The notes below the pieces were generated by a model, which saw nothing but the letters and a program-made list of their open reading frames with translations, was not told where the DNA came from and did no database searches. The position numbers were made by a program, and so were the translations under genes. Shown piece by piece: positions 50,884-60,204 of a stretch of DNA of 64,000 bases. The stretch's first letter is position 1, and each line of letters opens with the position of its first letter. The stretch comes from Phycisphaeraceae bacterium (GTDB taxonomy: Bacteria > Planctomycetota > Phycisphaerae > Phycisphaerales > Phycisphaeraceae). The stretch covers positions 1 through 64,000 of the forward strand of contig JADZCD010000010.1 of assembly GCA_020851735.1 (NCBI GenBank), given 5' to 3'.

Positions 50884-53625
50884 ATGGTCGAACCCGCGGA
50901 ACATGCTCGTCCGGACCCCGACGCCTTGCTGGCGCAGGTGAAGGAAGAAGAAACGCACAAGACGCGCGGACGGCTGAAGGTGTTTTTCGGCGCGGCGGCG
51001 GGCGTGGGCAAGACGTTTGCGATGATCTCCGAAGCGCGGCGGCGGGCGATGGAAGGGCTGGACGTGGTGGTGGGCTATGCCGAGCCGCACGCCCGCCCGG
51101 AGACCGAGGAGCTGCTGCTGGGGCTGGATCTGCTGCCGTCGCAGGTCGTGGAATATCGCGGGGCGAAGCTCAAAGAGCTGGACTTGGAGGCGGCGTTAAA
51201 GCGGCGCCCGGAGTTGCTCCTGGTCGATGAACTGGCGCACACCAACGCGCCGGGGCTAAGGCACGTCAAGCGTTGGCAGGATGTGGAGGAGTTGCTGGCG
51301 GCGGGGATCAACGTCTACACCACGCTGAACGTGCAGCACCTGGAAAGCCTCAACGACGTGGTGGCGCAAATCACGGGCGTGGTGGTGCGCGAGACGGTTC
51401 CGGACGTTGTGTTTGAGAACGCTGATGAAGTGGAGCTGGTGGACCTGCCGCCGGACGAACTGCTGGAGCGTTTGCAGGAAGGCAAGGTCTACATCCCCCA
51501 GCAGGCCGAGCAGGCGGTGCGGGGGTTTTTCCGCAAGCCGAACTTAACGGCCCTGCGCGAGCTGGCGTTGCGGAAGGTGGCGGACCGGGTGGGCAGCGAG
51601 GTGCTCGGGGCCCGCGACCGGCAGGGGCCGCGCAAGACCTGGCCCACGCATGAGCGCATCCTGGTCTGCATCGGACCCAGCCCCAGCTCCGCGAAGGTGA
51701 TTCGCTCGGCCAAGCGTTTGGCGGTGAGCCTGCGGGCCCAGTGGATCGCCGCCCACGTGGAGACAACGCCGTGGCGCGGGCTGGCCGAAAGGGATCGGGT
51801 TCAACTCCATCGCCATTTTCAACTGGCCGAGCGCCTGGGGGCGGAAACGGTCACGCTCAGCGGCCACCAGGTGGCGGAGGAGCTGGTCAGTTACGCCCGA
51901 CAGCGCAATGTTTCGAAGATCATGGCCGGCAAGCCGGACCGCCGCCGGGGGCGGGATTGGTGGTCGGGTTCGCTGGTGGATCAGCTTTTGCGCCGCAGCG
52001 GGGAGATCGACGTGTACGTGGTGCGCGGCCTGCCCGGCGAGGAACCGGCGCGGCGCCAGGAAGCGTCGCCAGGGGCGCAAGACAGCGCGCGGCCGCGCGC
52101 CTTCAACGGACGGGCTTACGGCTGGGCGGCGCTGACCACCGGCGTCTGTTCGCTGGTGTCGCTGGGGATGCTGGCGTTGTGGCCCAAGTTCGACCTGGCC
52201 AACCTGGTCATGATTTATCTGGCGGGGGTGGTGTTTGTGGCGGCGCGTTTCGGGCGCGGCGTCGCGGTGTTCACCTCCATCCTCAGCGTGGTGGTCTTTG
52301 ACTTTGTCTTTGTGCCGCCGCAACTCACCCTCGCGGTTCACGACACGCAGTATTTAGTCACGTTTATCGCGATGCTGAGCGTGGCGATTGTGATTTCGGC
52401 GCTGACCGCCCGCGTGCGCGAGCAGGCGGAGGCGGCGCGGCTGCGCGAACGGCGCACCGGGGCGCTGTATCGCATGACCCAAGCTCTGGCGGCTGCCCGC
52501 GGGGCGCAGAATCTGGCGGATACCGCCATGCGCCACGTGCAGGAGATGTTCCAGGCCCGCACGGCAATGCTATTGCCCGACGAATCCGGACGGCTGACGG
52601 TGCGCAGCGCCAGCGACAGCCGGATCGGCCGGGCGGCCAACGACGGCGGGGTGGCCCAGTGGGTGTTTGATCACCGCCAATTCGCCGGCCGGGGCACCGA
52701 CACGCTGCCGGCCGCTGAAGCCATGTATATTCCGCTGACGACGGGGCACGGATCGGTCGGGGTGCTGGCGGTGCATCACGCGGAGCCGGCCTACCTGCTG
52801 TCGCCTGATCAGCGGCTGTTGCTGGACGCGGTGGTGGATCAGATCGCGCTGGCCTTTGAACGCGACCAGCTGGCGCAAGCGGCCCACAAGGCCCAGTTGC
52901 AGGCCGAGACGGAGAACTTGCGCAGCTCGCTGCTTAGTTCCGTGTCGCACGACCTGCGCACGCCGCTGGCGGTGATCACCGGCGCCAGCAGCAGCCTGCT
53001 GGAGGGCAAGCCCGCTCCGCAGGTGCAGCGCGAAATGGTGCAGACCATTCACGAGGAATCGGAACGGCTGACCCGGCTGGTGGGCAATTTACTGGACATT
53101 ACCCGCCTGGAGGCGGGCGCGGTGACGCTCCACAAGGAATGGCAGCCGGTCGAAGAGGTCATCGGGTCGGCCCTCCACCGCCTGGAGCGGCCGCTGACCG
53201 GGCGGCAGGTGCGCACGGCGATTCCCGCCGACCTGCCCATGCTGGAGATGGACGGGGTGCTGATGGAGCAGGTGCTGGTGAATTTGTTGGAAAACGCCGT
53301 GAAGTACACCGCTCCCGGCAGTGGCATAAGCATCACCGCGGCGCAGACGGGCCGGCAAGTCCAGATGGAAATCGCCGACGAAGGGCCCGGGCTGGCGCCC
53401 GGGGAAGAGAAGAAAATCTTTGAGAAGTTTTATCGCGGCGAGCGCTGCCGCGAGCAGCGCGGGGCGGGCTTGGGCCTGGCGATTTGCCGGGCCATCGTGG
53501 AGGCGCACGGCGGGCGGATCGGGGCGGAGAATCGCCAGCCCCCGGCCCAGGGCGCGGTGTTTCGCGTGACGATTCCCGTGACGGGCGCGGCGCCTACGAT
53601 TGAGCCAGAGACCGCTGGCGCTTAG
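50884..53625 (+). CDS. kdpD: Osmosensitive K+ channel histidine kinase KdpD
   Basis: 913 residues; ATG at 50884 after GAGGTGGGCGGT, in preference to an ATG overlapping the kdpC 3' end. Order: KdpD N-terminal domain with the ATP-binding loop GAAAGVGKT (near 38-46), a universal-stress-like domain (about 255-375), four transmembrane helices (about 400-500), a GAF-like domain, a HisKA domain with SSVSHDLRTPL (phosphoryl His) and a HATPase with NAVKYTAPG and ADEGPGL. It senses low K+ or turgor and phosphorylates KdpE. It lies directly between the pump genes and kdpE. Confidence 0.96.
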   Translation: MVEPAEHARPDPDALLAQVKEEETHKTRGRLKVFFGAAAGVGKTFAMISEARRRAMEGLDVVVGYAEPHARPETEELLLGLDLLPSQVVEYRGAKLKELDLEAALKRRPELLLVDELAHTNAPGLRHVKRWQDVEELLAAGINVYTTLNVQHLESLNDVVAQITGVVVRETVPDVVFENADEVELVDLPPDELLERLQEGKVYIPQQAEQAVRGFFRKPNLTALRELALRKVADRVGSEVLGARDRQGPRKTWPTHERILVCIGPSPSSAKVIRSAKRLAVSLRAQWIAAHVETTPWRGLAERDRVQLHRHFQLAERLGAETVTLSGHQVAEELVSYARQRNVSKIMAGKPDRRRGRDWWSGSLVDQLLRRSGEIDVYVVRGLPGEEPARRQEASPGAQDSARPRAFNGRAYGWAALTTGVCSLVSLGMLALWPKFDLANLVMIYLAGVVFVAARFGRGVAVFTSILSVVVFDFVFVPPQLTLAVHDTQYLVTFIAMLSVAIVISALTARVREQAEAARLRERRTGALYRMTQALAAARGAQNLADTAMRHVQEMFQARTAMLLPDESGRLTVRSASDSRIGRAANDGGVAQWVFDHRQFAGRGTDTLPAAEAMYIPLTTGHGSVGVLAVHHAEPAYLLSPDQRLLLDAVVDQIALAFERDQLAQAAHKAQLQAETENLRSSLLSSVSHDLRTPLAVITGASSSLLEGKPAPQVQREMVQTIHEESERLTRLVGNLLDITRLEAGAVTLHKEWQPVEEVIGSALHRLERPLTGRQVRTAIPADLPMLEMDGVLMEQVLVNLLENAVKYTAPGSGISITAAQTGRQVQMEIADEGPGLAPGEEKKIFEKFYRGERCREQRGAGLGLAICRAIVEAHGGRIGAENRQPPAQGAVFRVTIPVTGAAPTIEPETAGA

Positions 53626-53636
53626 AGGATAACGGC

Positions 53637-54338
53637 ATGATGGTTGAAGCCTCGCCGCTGATATTGATCATCGAAGATGAGCCGCAGATCCGCCGCTTTT
53701 TGCAGGCGGCGCTGACGGGGGCGGGCTATCGCCCGATCGAAGCGGAGACCGGGAAGATGGGTTTAGCCCAGGCTGCCACCCAGCCGCCGGACGCGATTAT
53801 TCTGGACCTGGGCCTGCCGGACATGGACGGGCTGGAGGTGGCCCGGCAGATACGCGCGTGGTCGAGCGTGCCGATCATCGTCCTTTCCGCCCGCGGGCAG
53901 GAGAAGGACAAGGTGGCGGCGCTGGACTTGGGGGCGGACGACTACCTGACCAAGCCGTTCGGCGTCGGCGAGTTGTTGGCCCGCATCCGCGTGGCGTTGC
54001 GGCACGCGGCGCGCACGGAGGGCGAGGATGGGCAGGCGGTGATGGTCGTAGGCGATCTGAAGGTGGATCTGGCGGCCCGCCGGGTGTTCAGGGCGGACAC
54101 GGAAGTGCATCTAACGCCTATGGAGTATCGCCTGCTCACCACGCTGGTGAAACATGCCGGCAAAGTATTGACGCACGCGTTTCTGCTTAAGGAAGTGTGG
54201 GGCCCAGCCAACGCCCGGGAGACGCACTATCTGCGTGTGTTCATGGCCAATCTGCGTCACAAGCTGGAGGCTGACGCTTCGCGTCCGCGCTATCTGCTGA
54301 CCGAGCAGGGCGTGGGGTATCGCCTGGCGGATGAATAG
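53637..54338 (+). CDS. kdpE: KDP operon response regulator KdpE
   Basis: 233 residues, ATG after GAGGATA, 11 bases after kdpD. N-terminal receiver domain: LIIEDEPQIRRF with the acid pocket, the phospho-acceptor in ILDLGLPDMDG (Asp near 57-60), and SARGQEKDKVAALDLGADDYLTKPF. C-terminal OmpR-type winged helix: LTPMEYRLLTTLVKHAGKVLTHAFLLKEVWG and RVFMANLRHKLE. It activates the kdp operon. The whole kdpFABCDE set is thus complete here. Confidence 0.96.
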   Translation: MMVEASPLILIIEDEPQIRRFLQAALTGAGYRPIEAETGKMGLAQAATQPPDAIILDLGLPDMDGLEVARQIRAWSSVPIIVLSARGQEKDKVAALDLGADDYLTKPFGVGELLARIRVALRHAARTEGEDGQAVMVVGDLKVDLAARRVFRADTEVHLTPMEYRLLTTLVKHAGKVLTHAFLLKEVWGPANARETHYLRVFMANLRHKLEADASRPRYLLTEQGVGYRLADE

Positions 54339-54383
54339 GGCGGCCAGGCGTGGCGTGGGGTGAGGTTGGACGCGTCGATTGGA

Positions 54384-55256
54384 TCAACCGGGGCTATGCG
54401 CGGCGGGCGACGCGGTGCCCAGATGCCGGCGAATCAGGTCCAACCCGCCGAGGGCGATGTCGTCCGGCGGGGCGATCTGACGCCAGGCTTTGGCAGCGGC
54501 GGCGGCTTCACCGGCGGTGGAACTGATGGCTTCAATCGTCAGCCAGCGCGTGTAACCGATGACCCTTAGCGCGTCGAAGACGCCCGGCCAATCGACGTGG
54601 TCGCGTCCGGGGACGCCGCGATGGCTGGCACACAGATGGAAGTGATACAGGCGACCCGCGGCGGAGCGGATGGCGGCAGGCAGGTCTTGCTCTTCGATGT
54701 TCATCTGAAACGTATCCAGGTGCAAGCCCACGTTTTTCATGCCCACCAGATCCAGATAGGCCAAACCATCGGCGGCGGTGGGGATCAGGTAACCCTCGAA
54801 GCGGCTGACGGGTTCGATGGCCAGGTCGATGCCCAGCGGGGCGGCGTATTCCGCCACAAGGCGCAGGCAGTCGGCTGAACGCTGCAGTTCCGTTTGCGTC
54901 GGAGCGCTGCCGCTGAAATAGCCCCAGGCGCCGTAACAGACGCCGCCAAGTTCGTCGCCGCCGAACTCGGCGATGATGTCCATGCAGCGTTTTAGGTGAT
55001 CGGTTCCGTTCTGCCTGAATTGAGCGTTGGTGGACGCCAAGTTCTGATCGGCGTCAAGACCCGTGTCAAAGGAGGCGCGCAGGTTGCGGTCGGCCAGGCG
55101 GCGCTTGGCTTCCTGGATGGGCAGGTCATTGACCACGGACGTGACCAGGGGAATCTCGATGCCCTCAAAGCCCATGTCCGCCACCTTGTCGATCAGGTGA
55201 AGGTCGTGCTTTGAAAAGCTAGGGCCCCAATTCTGAACGTGCACGGAGGGTCGCAT
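54384..55256 (-). CDS. Sugar epimerase, D-tagatose/D-psicose 3-epimerase type
   Basis: 290 residues, ATG after AGGAGG. A TIM barrel of the AP_endonuc_2 type. Metal ligands expected by comparison with D-tagatose 3-epimerase are visible: Glu148 (LAIEPVSRFE), Asp181 (LHLDTFQMNIEE), His207 (YHFHLCASHRGVPGRDHVDW) and Glu242 (LTIEAISS). The GRDHVDW loop is diagnostic of this group. It would interconvert a ketohexose or ketopentose at C3. It is the third gene after a kinase and an aldolase on the same strand, with 50-base gaps. Exact substrate is not deducible. Confidence 0.87.
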   Translation of the reverse strand: MRPSVHVQNWGPSFSKHDLHLIDKVADMGFEGIEIPLVTSVVNDLPIQEAKRRLADRNLRASFDTGLDADQNLASTNAQFRQNGTDHLKRCMDIIAEFGGDELGGVCYGAWGYFSGSAPTQTELQRSADCLRLVAEYAAPLGIDLAIEPVSRFEGYLIPTAADGLAYLDLVGMKNVGLHLDTFQMNIEEQDLPAAIRSAAGRLYHFHLCASHRGVPGRDHVDWPGVFDALRVIGYTRWLTIEAISSTAGEAAAAAKAWRQIAPPDDIALGGLDLIRRHLGTASPAAHSPG

Positions 55257-55307
55257 GGTTCGGCCTCCTGGCGATGGGGTGCGAGCATCGCGGGACCTGG
55301 CGTTCGG

Positions 55308-56135
55308 CTAGGCATCCAACTCAAACTGGCGGGCGGCGGTGCTCGGCGCGACGCCCTGTTTGACCACGGCCTTTAAGGCTTCGAGGAATTTCTTGGGGTC
55401 CTTGGCCTGCATCACGTTGCGCCCGAAGAAGACGCCGCGGGCACCGTCGTTGACCGCGTCGTACGCGTGCTGGAGCGACTGCAGCTCCGTGGCGGCCTTG
55501 CCGGAGCCCAGGACCAGGATGGGCGCCGGCGTGGAGGCCACGATTTCGCGGAAATTCTTGCCGGTGTAGAACGTCTTGATGGCGTCGGCGCCGATTTCGC
55601 TGATGATCCGGCAGACGGTGGCGACCTGGCTCTGCAACATTTCCCGCGGGCCGTCCTCGGTGTGTCCCGGATAGAACTCGCCGACAATCGGCAGCCCGCA
55701 TTGCCGACCCCGCCGGACAAACTCGGCGTATTGGCGGAGGTTGGTCGCGTCGGTGCTTTCGTCGCCGGAATTCAGGCTGCACGAGGTGATGCCGACGTCC
55801 GCGCCCATGGCCAGGGCGTCTTCGGGCATCATCAGGTCGCTCTGCAGGCTCTTGTGGTATCCCCATTGGTCGCCGTAGGAAGAGACCCACGACAGGCGCA
55901 GCACCAGCAACGGGCGACTTCGGCCGGTGAACACTGACCCGCAGCGTTCGAGCATGCCGGGGGTGATCAGCACGCCGTCGGCGTCCTTCACACGCTCCAG
56001 GGCGCGGGGAAGATCGCGCACGCCGTCGATGGGCCCGTAGTAGAAGCCGTGATCCGCCGCGGCAATTACCGCGTTTTCCCCCTCGTTTAGGAAGCGAGCC
56101 ATACGTAAGTTTTTGCCGGTCAGTCCCACGTTCAT
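55308..56135 (-). CDS. Class I aldolase, DeoC/LacD/LsrF type
   Basis: 275 residues, ATG after GTGGGAG. A TIM barrel whose N-terminus AADHGFYYGPIDG and the Schiff-base region ADAIKTFYTG with Lys187 are the hallmarks of DeoC/LacD-family aldolases (fructose-1,6-bisphosphate, tagatose-1,6-bisphosphate, autoinducer-2 and similar). ILVLGSGKAATE and GARGVFFGRNVMQAKDP form the phosphate-binding end. It cleaves a phosphosugar to two small products. Adjacent genes encode a sugar kinase and an epimerase, so a pathway from sugar to phosphosugar to trioses is likely. Confidence 0.88.
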   Translation of the reverse strand: MNVGLTGKNLRMARFLNEGENAVIAAADHGFYYGPIDGVRDLPRALERVKDADGVLITPGMLERCGSVFTGRSRPLLVLRLSWVSSYGDQWGYHKSLQSDLMMPEDALAMGADVGITSCSLNSGDESTDATNLRQYAEFVRRGRQCGLPIVGEFYPGHTEDGPREMLQSQVATVCRIISEIGADAIKTFYTGKNFREIVASTPAPILVLGSGKAATELQSLQHAYDAVNDGARGVFFGRNVMQAKDPKKFLEALKAVVKQGVAPSTAARQFELDA

Positions 56136-56179
56136 ACTCCCACTGCTCTAAGGTGTTTGGATGCGGTATTCCTGGGTGT

Positions 56180-57694
56180 TTACAGCCCGGAGGTTTTAAG
56201 AAATCGCGGGTAAACCTCGCGATAGACGTCCACTTGGGCGGGGTCGGGATCGATGCGTTCCTTGACGCGCACAAATCGCGCGCAGGCCTGGGCGATGTTC
56301 TCGACAGCGCCGATCGCCACGGCTGCGAGCATGGCGGAGCCAAGCGACGGCGATTCGGAGCATTCGAGCAGATCCACCGGCGTGTTGAGCACGCTGGCTT
56401 TGATCTGTGCCCACAAGCGACTGCGGGCTCCGCCGCCCAGGGAGATCACCCCCTCGGCCGGGCCGTAGGCGCGATCCAGATACTCGACATTTTCCCGCAG
56501 CATGAAGGCGACCGATTCCATGATTGCCCGCACGAAATGGGCCTTGCCGTGGTGCAGCGTCACGCCGTGGAACACGCCGCGCCGATTCGCGTCCGTCCCG
56601 GGGAACAATTTGCCGGAAAAATGCGGCGACACGGTCATGCCGTCGCACCCGGGCGGCACGCGGGCGGCCATGTCATCCAGCACGGCATACACGCGTTCGC
56701 CGGCCGCGGCCATCTCTTGGGTGCAGAAGGTGTCCTTAAACCACTTGAGCACCATGCCGGCGGTCTGGCTTACCGCCAGAGCGATGAATTGGCCGGGAAC
56801 GCTGTGGGGCACGTAGTTGATGTTGGCGTCCAGATCGTAACGGGGCGCGTCGATCGTGCGGATCATCGCCAGGGCGGTGCCGGTGGTTTCCGTAAGGATA
56901 CCGGGGCGGATGTTGCCGCCGCCCAACGCCGAGGCGGTTTGATCTTGCGCGCCCGTCGCCACCAGCGTGGCAGGGCCAAGGCCCAGCTCTTTGGCCGCCC
57001 GCGCCTGAAGCGGCCCGACGATGGTTCCGCTGGGCGTGAGCCGGCCGAACTGTTCGGGCCTGACGTCCAGAAAATCCATCATCTGCGGCCACCAGCGGGC
57101 GCTGTTGATGTCCAGGTATCCGCAGGAGGACGCATTGGTCAGTTCACAGACGAATTCACCGGTCAACAGGTGGATCATGTAATCTTGCAATAACAGGAGT
57201 TTGTTCATCCTCTTAAAGCGCTGCGGGTCGTGACGGCGCAGCCAGAGTATTTTGCAGGCCGGCCAGATAGCGGCGATCTCGCCCAATCCGGTGGTCTGGA
57301 AGAAAGCGTCGCGCCCGAAGTGTTGGCGGATCTGTTCGGCCTCGTCAGCCGCGCGGCTGTCGATCCAGATGATCGCGTTGCCCGTGGGCTGACCGTGTTC
57401 ATCGAGCGTGACGAATGTTTCGCCTTGCGTGCTGACGGTCAAGACCTTGATGTCGTCGGGCTTGACCACGCCGTTCGCCAGGATGTCGGCCACACAACGC
57501 CGGAACGTATCCCAGTACAAGTGCGGTTGAAGTTCCACGCGCAGGGGGCCGTCGGTGATCAGTTGGTATTCCCGCCCGCTGCTCTGGAGTTCGCGGCCTT
57601 CCATATCGAACAAGATGACCTTGACCGACGTGGCCCCGATGTCCACGGTGAGGATGCAGTCCGAGGCGTTGATGGCATGGGCGTTGGGGGGCAT
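56180..57694 (-). CDS. FGGY-family carbohydrate kinase
   Basis: 504 residues. The two actin-like domains are evident: TVDIGATSVKVILFDMEG (the ATPase phosphate-1 loop, near 16-33) and ISLGGGARSRLWAQIKASVLNTPV (adenosine region, near 424-447). The catalytic Asp is in LVATGAQDQTASALGGGNI. It phosphorylates a sugar such as xylulose, ribulose or a keto-hexose. AGGAG lies about twenty bases before the ATG, a little far. It begins the minus-strand operon kinase, aldolase, epimerase. No sugar transporter or regulator is encoded nearby. Confidence 0.92.
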   Translation of the reverse strand: MPPNAHAINASDCILTVDIGATSVKVILFDMEGRELQSSGREYQLITDGPLRVELQPHLYWDTFRRCVADILANGVVKPDDIKVLTVSTQGETFVTLDEHGQPTGNAIIWIDSRAADEAEQIRQHFGRDAFFQTTGLGEIAAIWPACKILWLRRHDPQRFKRMNKLLLLQDYMIHLLTGEFVCELTNASSCGYLDINSARWWPQMMDFLDVRPEQFGRLTPSGTIVGPLQARAAKELGLGPATLVATGAQDQTASALGGGNIRPGILTETTGTALAMIRTIDAPRYDLDANINYVPHSVPGQFIALAVSQTAGMVLKWFKDTFCTQEMAAAGERVYAVLDDMAARVPPGCDGMTVSPHFSGKLFPGTDANRRGVFHGVTLHHGKAHFVRAIMESVAFMLRENVEYLDRAYGPAEGVISLGGGARSRLWAQIKASVLNTPVDLLECSESPSLGSAMLAAVAIGAVENIAQACARFVRVKERIDPDPAQVDVYREVYPRFLKTSGL

Positions 57695-58043
57695 GAGCTA
57701 TTGAGCAAAACTCCTGGCCCACGGACCCGGCAAAGTCGGGCGTGGTGGCGCTCGGCAAATTTCGAACGAACTTAAAGAATAACTTGCTATCGCAGTCGGG
57801 CAAACAGAGGGTCTTGGCAAAGAGCATTGGGGCAGGAGGATGGGGCGGGCGGGCGGCTCGATAGACAAGCTTGGTTAGCGAATGGCCTCGTGGCGACGAT
57901 GGTGGGTAATTGCGGGGCGGACGGTCGTGGTCATGCCTCGCCTCAAGCCAGGGGGCGTGCGAGTTACGCGCTGCTACGTATAGGTCCGCGGCGCGGCCGT
58001 GCAACCGGCGTGGCGGCCGGCCGTGACGTAAGGCCGCTGGCGA
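57695..58043. other. Upstream region of the kinase operon, no gene seen
   Basis: About 350 bases between the FGGY kinase start and the GH42-like stop (both minus strand). I see no credible gene. Near 57755-57785 the sequence TTCGTTCGAA gives a short palindrome of the kind used as an operator, but I cannot assign a protein. Confidence 0.4.
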
Positions 58044-60014
58044 TCATGGCCACAACATCACGACTGTCTGGCGCGGGCCGAGATCGACTTCACCGTGTCC
58101 CGTGACCGCTGAGCCATCCTGACACCAGATCACCTTCGGGGGGGCTGATTGTTGGTGCCGCAGGGACACGTGCTTTCGCTCCGCGGCGCCATTGGTCACG
58201 ACGGTCAGGCGTCGGTGGCCGTTGGACATGACGCGCATCGCGCAGCCCTTGGCGTGGGTGCTGAAGCTAAATGGCATCTTGTCGGTCAGCGGGCTGGTGA
58301 TGGCCTGCATCAGTTGGGCCAAGGGTCGGTTGTCGCCCAGCCAGGCTCCCAGGCCGATCAGGGATGGGATCCAGATGACTTCGCCCTGGCCGCACTGGTT
58401 GCGCAGGGCTGTCACGCGCGTCCCGTCGCGGCCGATGGCTCTACCGGTGCTGGGCCGTATCTCGCCCTGCAGCAGGTGAGCGGGCAGCGTCAGGGTCGGA
58501 TCATCCAGGTGCAGCGGAAATTCCCTGTTGATCAAACGCATGTCCTTGATCGTGCCTCCGCATAACTCCTGGAGCGGATAGTGTTCCCACGTCGGCCAGA
58601 ACTCGGCGCGCTCGCCGTAGACGCCCGTCTGGCCGGTGGCCAGGACGGTGTGGCCCTTCTTGACGAAGGCGGTGAGCGCCGCGGCCTGCGCCAGGGACAT
58701 CGCCAGGAGGTTGGGCAGGATCAGGAGCTGTTTGGCCTCGTCATCGCGGTCGAAATCAAAGTCGTGCAGGTGCTTGACGCGTGCGGGGATGCCCAGCTCG
58801 CAGAGCACTTCGTAGAAGCCGCGGGCCGAGTCCGTGTGGGCGTCACGCGAACGGCCGGGCAGGTCCTGCTGGCCGTAGAAGCACTCGACAGCCATGGCCT
58901 CCAGACCCAGGAGGATCGTGATCGGCGTCTGGACGGGCGCGGCGCCGTCGAAAAAGTCCTCTTCCCGCTGGATAGTCGCCGCGATCTGGCTCACCGTCTC
59001 GAGGCGATCGCTGGGCTGATATTGATAGTCCAGCAGGCCCCACCCGCCGGCCTCCCATCCGGCGACGCGCGGGTTCAGGCACCAGTAGATCGAGCGCTGG
59101 GCGCCGCCGGCGATGGTCAGCCACGTCCACTGGGCCATGTCGGCGCTCGTCGGGCACAGGGGGTCCAGGGCGTCGTAGATATTGGTTCCGGACTGCAACT
59201 CCGTGATCCAGAAGGGGTGGGGCTCGGCTGCCCCACGCACCACCTCACACTGGTACGAGAAGGCCATGGCATAGCGATCCCGCTTGCCGAATCGTCCATA
59301 CGTCCAGGCGGGGTGGAGCGTGACCCCCAGCGAATCCATGGCGGCGCGCCAGGCGGGCAGGTCGTAGGCGTTCACCACGAGGTTGACCGCGAGTTGATCG
59401 GGATTCGCGTGCGTCGGATGGGCCGGGTCACGGCGCCGCACGCAGTCGGCCAGGAACGCCATGTACCAGGTGTGGTAATCCAGCATGAAGTGCAGGACGT
59501 CGATCTGGCGCACGTGCAGCTCGAAGTAGGGGTTGGAGATCCGCCAGATGGTGTCGCGGGCCACCACCTGGTCCAGATCCGTCCAGCGGCGGCCGGCGGG
59601 AGACCAGGCGTCCAAAGCCGCGTCGGCTGAGCCATATCTGGCCACGAGCCACTCCTTGAGCTTTCGCTGCGACAACTCGCTGCGCATGACGTTCTGCTTG
59701 GGCTCGTTGAGCAGGATCCAGGTGTCCAGGGCCGGGTGGTCCTTGTACCTGGTGACGATCGCGCCGATCGTTTCGTCGAGCTTGTGGAGTTGCACCTCGG
59801 TCATGGGGTCTTTGGGCGCCGGCAGGGTGGGGCAGAGGGCGATGCCGTGACGGCCCGCGGAGTCAAAGACTTTGTCGTAGAGCACGTAATCGGTGTCGAT
59901 GAAGAATCGCGCCACGGTCATGTGGTGGTCGCGGAGCGTCTTGAGGAAATGGTCCGTCAACTGAGGCGCCTCGGAGAACATGACGTTGGCGCCTAACTGC
60001 GGCGAGACCGGCAT
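58044..60014 (-). CDS. Beta-galactosidase-like glycoside hydrolase, GH42 type
   Basis: 656 residues, ATG after AAAGGGG. The N-terminal TIM barrel has the acid/base Glu104 in WILLNEPKQ and a probable nucleophile Glu272 in WITELQSGTN, the GH42 arrangement. The middle (about 370-570) resembles the GH42 trimerisation domain (LLILPNLLAMSLAQAAALTAFVKKGHTVLATGQTG), and a small beta domain ends the chain (TVVTNGAAERKHVS). No signal peptide, so cytoplasmic. Divergent from it lies the GH116 gene, and a propeller glycosidase follows that. Galactose at the cleaved end is inferred from family only. Confidence 0.85.
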   Translation of the reverse strand: MPVSPQLGANVMFSEAPQLTDHFLKTLRDHHMTVARFFIDTDYVLYDKVFDSAGRHGIALCPTLPAPKDPMTEVQLHKLDETIGAIVTRYKDHPALDTWILLNEPKQNVMRSELSQRKLKEWLVARYGSADAALDAWSPAGRRWTDLDQVVARDTIWRISNPYFELHVRQIDVLHFMLDYHTWYMAFLADCVRRRDPAHPTHANPDQLAVNLVVNAYDLPAWRAAMDSLGVTLHPAWTYGRFGKRDRYAMAFSYQCEVVRGAAEPHPFWITELQSGTNIYDALDPLCPTSADMAQWTWLTIAGGAQRSIYWCLNPRVAGWEAGGWGLLDYQYQPSDRLETVSQIAATIQREEDFFDGAAPVQTPITILLGLEAMAVECFYGQQDLPGRSRDAHTDSARGFYEVLCELGIPARVKHLHDFDFDRDDEAKQLLILPNLLAMSLAQAAALTAFVKKGHTVLATGQTGVYGERAEFWPTWEHYPLQELCGGTIKDMRLINREFPLHLDDPTLTLPAHLLQGEIRPSTGRAIGRDGTRVTALRNQCGQGEVIWIPSLIGLGAWLGDNRPLAQLMQAITSPLTDKMPFSFSTHAKGCAMRVMSNGHRRLTVVTNGAAERKHVSLRHQQSAPPKVIWCQDGSAVTGHGEVDLGPRQTVVMLWP

Positions 60015-60204
60015 CGGGAACCCCTTTCGCGCGGTAACACATGGCAGTATATCGCCCGCTTAGCGGTCAGGCAGGGCGCAGGCGGCGGTCTCCACAAACG
60101 ATAAAAAGGTCGGATTCCCGCGATGAATCCGGTTGTCACTGAATAGTTACCATGATAGAGGTCATGGGCTGGACTTCAGTGAGGTCGGACAGGAGCCGTG
60201 CGCT